Shown here one piece after another: positions 6,913 through 10,472 of a stretch of DNA of 10,472 nucleotides. Numbering within the stretch: the first letter of the stretch is position 1; every line of letters begins with the position of its first letter. Origin of the DNA: JAAYZK01 sp964535025 (GTDB lineage: Bacteria; Planctomycetota; Phycisphaerae; SM23-33; FEN-1343); contig CAZHRW010000131.1 in NCBI GenBank assembly GCA_964535025.1, positions 1-10,472 of the forward strand, read 5' to 3'. The translations under genes and the position numbers were made by a program. The notes below the pieces were generated by a model. The model was not told where the DNA came from, did not search any database, and was given only the letters and a program-made list of their open reading frames with translations.

Positions 6913-7944
6913 ATGGGCGGCAGAAACAACACCCCCGCGAAACTCGAAGCGCTGACGGGCCTGCTGAAGGGCACCTCCACGATGTTGATCGTCCTTCAGA
7001 ACAATCCCGATGCCGACGGCATGGCCGCGGCGCTGGCGCTGCGGAAGCTGGCCAATACGCTGAAGGTCACCTGCACGATCGCCTGCAGCGGCACGATCGG
7101 CCGTGCGGAGAACCGGGCCCTGGTGCGGTACGTGAATCTGAGGGTCCGCGAGATCGGGGAACTGGAGCGCAAGTGGTTCAAGTTCATCGCCCTGGTCGAT
7201 GCGCAGCCCGGCCAGCGCAACAGTTCGCTGCCGCCGCGGATCAAGCCGCAGATCGTGATCGACCATCACCCCATCCGCCCGGAGACCCGCAGGGCGGCGT
7301 TCTTCGACGTTCGCAGCGCGTACGGGGCGACCTCGACGATCCTCTACGAGTACCTCGAGGCGGCGTCGATCGAGCCGGACATGCCGCTGGCGACCGCCCT
7401 GCTGTACGGGATCCGCTCCGATACGCAGGACTTCGGCCGCAAGGCCCACCAGGCCGACATCGACGCGTCGTCGGCCCTGTACGCCCTGGCGAACAAGCGG
7501 ATGCTCGGCGCCATCCAGCGCGGGCGGGTGCCGCTGGAGTACTTCCGGATCCTGGCCAATGCCTTGAATAACGCTCGCCACTGCGGCCGGTGCATCTACA
7601 GCGGGCTGGGCGTGGTCGACAACGCCGACATGATCGCCGAGGTGGCCGATCTGCTGCTCCGCTACGAGGAGGCCGAGTGGTCCCTGTGCTGGGGCTGCCA
7701 TGGGGGGGCGGTCCTGTTGAGCGTGCGGACGCTCAGCCAGGATCTCCCGGCCGATCGCGTTGTTCGCCACATCGTTCGCCACCGGGGCTCCGGCGGCGGG
7801 CACCCCTCCATGGCCGCCGGGCAGATCTCTCTGGCGTCCGGCGAACTCAAGGTCCTCGAGTGCGACCGGCTCGACCGGCTGATCGTCCGGCGCTTCCTCG
7901 AAATCACCGGCTGCGACGCCGCCGCCTGTCGGCGGGTGACGTAA
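6913..7944 (+). CDS. DHH/DHHA1-family phosphoesterase (NrnA-like)
   Basis: A 343-residue DHH superfamily phosphoesterase. Motif I is NNPDADG (30-36), motif II Asp96 in ALVDAQPG, motif III IDHHP (116-120), motif IV GIRSDTQDFGR (166-176), and the C-terminal DHHA1 substrate-binding motif is GSGGGH (292-297). This is the layout of NrnA/GdpP-type enzymes, which cleave short RNA (nanoRNA), pAp or cyclic-dinucleotide products such as pApA. The usual first His of motif I is replaced by Gln29, a variant I believe occurs in a recognised subgroup. There is no membrane segment, GGDEF or PAS domain, so it is not a full GdpP. A long linker (about 200-260) contains a Cys cluster (Cys224, 227, 259, 262: CGRC...CWGC) that could bind metal. 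Start: AAGGA (6904-6908) overlaps the ligA stop codon, 7 bases after ligA ends, suggesting coupling. The exact substrate cannot be read from sequence. Confidence 0.85.
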   Translation: MGGRNNTPAKLEALTGLLKGTSTMLIVLQNNPDADGMAAALALRKLANTLKVTCTIACSGTIGRAENRALVRYVNLRVREIGELERKWFKFIALVDAQPGQRNSSLPPRIKPQIVIDHHPIRPETRRAAFFDVRSAYGATSTILYEYLEAASIEPDMPLATALLYGIRSDTQDFGRKAHQADIDASSALYALANKRMLGAIQRGRVPLEYFRILANALNNARHCGRCIYSGLGVVDNADMIAEVADLLLRYEEAEWSLCWGCHGGAVLLSVRTLSQDLPADRVVRHIVRHRGSGGGHPSMAAGQISLASGELKVLECDRLDRLIVRRFLEITGCDAAACRRVT

Positions 7945-7956
7945 GCGGCGACGGGC

Positions 7957-7985
7957 TTGCTTCCCGCCGGTCGGTCGGGCACAAT
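7957..7985 (+). promoter_or_regulatory. Candidate promoter of the marC-like gene
   Basis: TTGCTT (7957-7962), 17 bases, then CACAAT (7980-7985). Match to the housekeeping consensus is moderate (3 of 6 and 4 of 6) with ideal spacing. It would give a leader of about 35-40 bases to the ATG at 8030. The -10 coincides with the loop of a hairpin (7972-7993), so promoter and terminator readings compete. Confidence 0.35.
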
Positions 7986-7993
7986 CCCGGCCG
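7972..7993 (+). terminator. Hairpin after the DHH gene, possible terminator
   Basis: CGGTCGGG (7972-7979) pairs with CCCGGCCG (7986-7993), an 8-base stem with one G-U pair, around the loop CACAAT, 27 bases after the DHH stop codon. No T-tract follows. Position fits the end of the rpiB-polX-ligA-DHH run; a structural or regulatory role at the marC promoter is the alternative. Confidence 0.35.
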
Positions 7994-8029
7994 GAGACCC
8001 CAACGAACGTCCTGGCGGACGGGTGGCCC

Positions 8030-8647
8030 ATGGAAGCAATCGTCATACGGTTACTGGTGGATACGCTTTACCTGCTGGCGCTGATCAACCCGGTCAGCAA
8101 GATCTCGGTGTTGTCGGCGCTGTCGGCCACCGCGGGCTGGGGGGAGTTCAAGGACGTCACCACCAAGTCCAACATCGCCGCCGCGGCCATCCTGCTGGTG
8201 GCGATGAGCTTCGGGCACTTCGTGCTCAGTTCCGTCTTTCACGTCCAGTTCCACTCGCTTCGCCTGGCCGGCGGTGTGGTGCTGTTCTGGATGGGCTTCA
8301 TGGCGCTGCGCAAGGGGGTGTTCTTCGAGTTGGAGTCCTCCATGCGTTTCCGGGACGCCGCGGTCGTGCCCCTGGCCTGCCCGCTGATCGCCGGACCGGC
8401 GACGATTACGGCCGTCATCGCCCTTCGCGCCCAGCATGGGCTGTGGGCGACGGCCGCGGCGATCCTCGTGGCGCTGGTCATCAACGACCTGCTCATGCGC
8501 TTCTCCGGGCCGTTGGAGCGCCTGCTCCGGCGGTTCAACATGCTGGGGGCGGTGATCCGCATCACCGGTCTGATCGTCATGACCATCGGGACCCAGATGG
8601 CGCTGGATGGCCTGGGGGCGTGGGGCGGGTCGGTCTGGCGCGTCTGA
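8030..8647 (+). CDS. MarC-family integral membrane protein
   Basis: A 205-residue polytopic membrane protein of the MarC/UPF0056 family. About six hydrophobic segments can be seen (roughly 4-28, 47-70, 78-95, 110-131, 138-157, 171-193). Family signatures are present: INPVSKISVL in the first segment (the DPxGNxPxF region of relatives), VPLACPLIAGPATITAVIAL (113-132), and RITGLIVMTIGTQMALDGL near the C-terminus. E. coli MarC was once linked to multiple antibiotic resistance but its role there was not upheld, and the transport substrate, if any, is unknown. The ATG has only a weak GGGTGG (8021-8026) ahead of it. It is 85 bases from the DHH gene and 138 bases from the next gene, so it may be transcribed alone. 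Confidence 0.88.
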   Translation: MEAIVIRLLVDTLYLLALINPVSKISVLSALSATAGWGEFKDVTTKSNIAAAAILLVAMSFGHFVLSSVFHVQFHSLRLAGGVVLFWMGFMALRKGVFFELESSMRFRDAAVVPLACPLIAGPATITAVIALRAQHGLWATAAAILVALVINDLLMRFSGPLERLLRRFNMLGAVIRITGLIVMTIGTQMALDGLGAWGGSVWRV

Positions 8648-8652
8648 CCAGC

Positions 8653-8669
8653 CCGGCCTGATTCGCCGG
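8653..8669 (+). terminator. Short hairpin just after the marC-like gene
   Basis: CCGGC (8653-8657) and GCCGG (8665-8669) can pair around CTGATTC, 5 bases after the stop codon. The stem is only 5 pairs and no T-run follows, so support as a terminator is weak. Confidence 0.2.
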
Positions 8670-8718
8670 ATTCGATCCTGCTTCCGACGGGTCCGCAACG
8701 CGCAACAGGACTCGATCC
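8668..8718 (+). repeat. Two direct copies of GGAYTCGATCC exactly 40 bases apart
   Basis: GGATTCGATCC at 8668-8678 and GGACTCGATCC at 8708-8718 match at 10 of 11 positions, and each is itself partly palindromic (GGAT.TCG.ATCC in the first). The 40-base spacing is close to four helical turns, and the second copy lies between the putative -35 and -10 of the following gene. This is the layout expected of a regulator-binding site pair, but no regulator gene is present in the window. Confidence 0.35.
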
Positions 8719-8730
8719 GCCGCATATACT
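8702..8730 (+). promoter_or_regulatory. Candidate promoter of the YbhB-like gene
   Basis: TATACT (8725-8730) is a 5 of 6 match to the -10 consensus. Seventeen bases upstream lies GCAACA (8702-8707), a poor -35 (3 of 6). The downstream leader of about 48 bases carries a strong AAGGAGG. A weak -35 with a repeat element in the spacer would fit regulated transcription. The phosphoketolase gene, only 40 bases after the YbhB-like gene, may share this promoter. Confidence 0.45.
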
Positions 8731-8785
8731 GGCGCATGGAGAGGCTCCTCCAGATCAACCGGATAGCACAACAGCAAGGAGGTGG

Positions 8786-9262
8786 ATGGTGGCCATCCAG
8801 GTAACCAGCGAGGCCTTCGGGGCCAACCATGCGATTCCGCAGAAATACGCCCGGGCCGGGGGCGACGCCTCGCCACCATTGGCCTGGCACGGGGTGCCCG
8901 ACGACGCCAGGCAACTGGCGATGGTGGTGGACGACCCCGACGCCCCCGGGGACCAGCCGTGGGTGCACTGGGTGATCTACAACATCCCGCCGGACACCCG
9001 CCACCTGCCCGCCGGTGTCGGTCACGAGGACGAGCCGCCGAGTCCGCCCCACGCGGCCCAGGGCCCCAACTCCTGGGGGCAGGTCGGCTACGGCGGCCCG
9101 CAGCCGCCGGCCGGCGACCCGCCGCACCATTACCGTTTTCGCCTGTACGCCCTCGACATCGATCCGACCCTGCCGCCGGGGCTGAGCAAGGAGGATCTGA
9201 TGGACGCCGCCTCGGGGCACATCCGAGACGAGGGCGAATTGATCGGCACGTACCAGAGCTAG
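8786..9262 (+). CDS. YbhB/YbcL-family (PEBP, Raf kinase inhibitor-like) protein
   Basis: A 158-residue phosphatidylethanolamine-binding-protein family member, bacterial YbhB/YbcL branch. Seen: GGDASPPLAW (25-34), VVDDPDAP (47-54), WVHWVIYNIPP (59-69), the GPNSWGQVGYGGPQPP block (93-108) and HHYRFRLYALD (114-124), which together line the anion-binding pocket of the family. No signal peptide, so it is cytoplasmic. Bacterial members are poorly understood; ligand binding is likely, catalysis is not. AAGGAGG (8776-8782) is only 3 bases before the ATG at 8786; the GTG at 8789, giving a start at Met-Ala-Ile-Gln, has a better 6-base spacing and matches relatives equally well, so the true start may be 8789. 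The 40-base gap to the phosphoketolase suggests co-transcription. Confidence 0.9.
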   Translation: MVAIQVTSEAFGANHAIPQKYARAGGDASPPLAWHGVPDDARQLAMVVDDPDAPGDQPWVHWVIYNIPPDTRHLPAGVGHEDEPPSPPHAAQGPNSWGQVGYGGPQPPAGDPPHHYRFRLYALDIDPTLPPGLSKEDLMDAASGHIRDEGELIGTYQS

Positions 9263-9302
9263 GGGTCGTCAGCCCGCCGGAACCTGACCAAGAGCCATAA
9301 CC

Positions 9303-10472
9303 ATGAATGATTATTGCGATAGAGAGACGCGGTGGCGAATTCGGCAGCAGGCAGCCGTCTGTCGCCGTCGCGACGACGACTTCGCCCGCTGGGCCGCCGG
9401 TTACGGCGTGATTCATCACGAAGACACCACGCAGGTCCGCGTGTTCTCGATGGCCGACTGGTTGGAGACCGAAGGCGTGGTCGCCCAGCGGCGCGACGTG
9501 TACCGCATTCTGCACGCCGCCGATCGGCTGGCCAACGCGGCGATGTGGTTGACGGTCCACATGACCTACGCCCGCAATGTGTACATCGACGGCCGAGATC
9601 TCGAGGATGACGACTTCAAAACCGAGCCGGAGGGTCATACCGGCGGGGCGCTGAACATCGCCCTGGCCTACGTCGGCTACCTGGCCGCCAATGCCATCAC
9701 GGGTCACACCCGCGGGTGGCTGATGGGCCAGGGCCATTGCGTGGCCGGGATCGACTCGACGAACCTGCTGTTCGGCAACATGTTGCCCGCCCACGCCGAG
9801 CGATACGAATACGCCGACGAGGGGCTCACCCGCTTCGTCCGCGACTTCTACCTGATGGAGCCCGCCCCGGACGGCACGCCGGTCTCGCCGCTGGGCAGCC
9901 ACGTCAACGCCCACACCGCCGGCGGGCTGATCGAGGGCGGGTATCTGGGCTTCGGCGAACTGCTCTACGTCCATAAGCCCCTGCCCGGCGAGCGGCTGGT
10001 GGCGTTCCTCAGCGACGGCGCCGCCGAGGAGCAGAAGGGTGACGACTGGGCGCCACGCTGGTGGCGCGCCAACGACTGCGGCCTGGTGACGCCTATCATG
10101 ATCGCCAACGGCCGGCGGATCGACCAGCGGACGACGATCTCCATGGAAGGCGGCGTGGAGTGGTTCCGTCATTACCAACGACTTCACAAGTTCGATCCCG
10201 TCGACCTCGACGGGCGCGACCCGGCCGCCTACGCTTGGGCCATCTGGGACATGGAACAGCACCTCATGGCCCAGGGCCAGGCCGCTGAATCCGGGGAGAC
10301 CGATTACCCCATCGCCCTGCCGTACGGCATTGCCGAGGTGCCCAAGGGGTTTGGCTTCGCCAACGCGGGGACCAACGCCGCGCACAACCTGCCGCTGGGC
10401 GACAGCCTGCGGGGGCGCCCGGACGCCCAGCAGCAGTTCAACGACTGCGCCCGCCGGCTGTGGGTGCCGCCC
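9303..10472 (+). CDS. Divergent phosphoketolase (XFP-like), 3' end missing
   Basis: The first 390 residues of a thiamine-diphosphate enzyme related to xylulose-5-phosphate/fructose-6-phosphate phosphoketolase, which makes acetyl phosphate plus glyceraldehyde-3-phosphate or erythrose-4-phosphate. The frame is open to the window edge; relatives have about 800 residues, so about half is here. Aligned by eye with classical enzymes: EGHTGGALN (His112; VGHWGTTPG in Xfp), MGQGHCVAG (His145; MGPGHGGP), GSHVNAHTAGGLIEGGYLGF (His200, Glu211; PSHFAPETPGSIHEGGELG), the cofactor motif SDGAAEEQ...IANG (Asp238 to Asn269), and AAHNLPLGD (His361; SHQVPL). All four phosphoketolase active-site histidines of this half therefore have counterparts. 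The roughly 110-residue N-terminus (RVFSMADWLETEG, HAADRLANAAMW) differs from classical Xfp. I recall such proteins being labelled 'xylulose 5-phosphate 3-epimerase' in databases, which the motifs do not support. The ATG at 9303 has only a weak AAGAG ahead. Confidence 0.8.
   Translation, partial: MNDYCDRETRWRIRQQAAVCRRRDDDFARWAAGYGVIHHEDTTQVRVFSMADWLETEGVVAQRRDVYRILHAADRLANAAMWLTVHMTYARNVYIDGRDLEDDDFKTEPEGHTGGALNIALAYVGYLAANAITGHTRGWLMGQGHCVAGIDSTNLLFGNMLPAHAERYEYADEGLTRFVRDFYLMEPAPDGTPVSPLGSHVNAHTAGGLIEGGYLGFGELLYVHKPLPGERLVAFLSDGAAEEQKGDDWAPRWWRANDCGLVTPIMIANGRRIDQRTTISMEGGVEWFRHYQRLHKFDPVDLDGRDPAAYAWAIWDMEQHLMAQGQAAESGETDYPIALPYGIAEVPKGFGFANAGTNAAHNLPLGDSLRGRPDAQQQFNDCARRLWVPP

Noticed and set aside
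1851..6980. A stop-free minus-strand reading frame of 1709 codons opposite the DUF72, rpiB, polX and ligA genes.
   Set aside because: All four plus-strand genes happen to be in the same phase, and this antisense frame is codon-aligned with them, so it is broken only by sense TTA, CTA or TCA codons, which this GC-rich genome avoids. The translation has no recognisable domains, whereas the sense strand encodes four clear protein families.
6829..8046. A 405-codon minus-strand frame opposite the DHH gene.
   Set aside because: Codon-aligned shadow of the DHH gene; composition and lack of motifs mark it as non-coding.
8577..10385. A 602-codon minus-strand frame opposite the YbhB-like and phosphoketolase genes.
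   Set aside because: It is codon-aligned antisense to the phosphoketolase frame, which contains conserved active-site motifs; the antisense translation shows none.
1..10472. Search for tRNA, rRNA, CRISPR arrays, transposases, integrases, phage genes or attachment sites.
   Set aside because: None seen by reading both strands. No terminal inverted repeats, no spaced repeat arrays and no change in base composition that would suggest a mobile element; the only notably AT-rich spot is the short divergent promoter island near 1789.

Overview
The window is very GC-rich and reads like a chromosome segment of a planctomycete, probably of the Phycisphaerae. The main taxonomic clue is the leftmost gene, which begins with an LEPR-XLL type N-terminus (SLEPRLLLDA) followed by a C39-like peptidase domain and CARDB repeats, an architecture I associate with Planctomycetota. 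This assignment is an inference from gene content; there is no rRNA here to confirm it.

Layout: the partial secreted-type peptidase/CARDB gene occupies 1-1678 on the minus strand and runs off the left edge. A 196-base divergent region with a TATA-rich island (about 1789-1796) separates it from an all-plus-strand series: a DUF72/YecE-family protein (1875-2606), rpiB (2685-3137), polX (3141-4856), ligA (4860-6905), a DHH/DHHA1 phosphoesterase (6913-7944), a MarC-family membrane protein (8030-8647), a YbhB/PEBP-family protein (8786-9262), and a divergent phosphoketolase (9303 to beyond the right edge).

The core is a very tight run, rpiB-polX-ligA-DHH, with gaps of only 3, 3 and 7 bases. Each gene has its own Shine-Dalgarno sequence, placed in the end of the gene before it. 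PolX (gap-filling polymerase with a PHP nuclease domain) directly followed by NAD-dependent ligase makes a self-contained 'process, fill and seal' DNA repair pair, with a nuclease-type DHH protein behind it. RpiB supplies ribose-5-phosphate and the phosphoketolase at the far end would consume pentose/hexose phosphates, so two sugar-phosphate enzymes flank the repair block, though they are probably not in one transcript.

I see no tRNA, rRNA, CRISPR array, insertion sequence or phage gene. Most genes are ordinary chromosomal housekeeping or accessory genes. The points most worth a second look are the polX-ligA-DHH coupling, the divergent phosphoketolase, the LEPR-XLL C39/CARDB protein, and small repeat and hairpin structures in the intergenic gaps.
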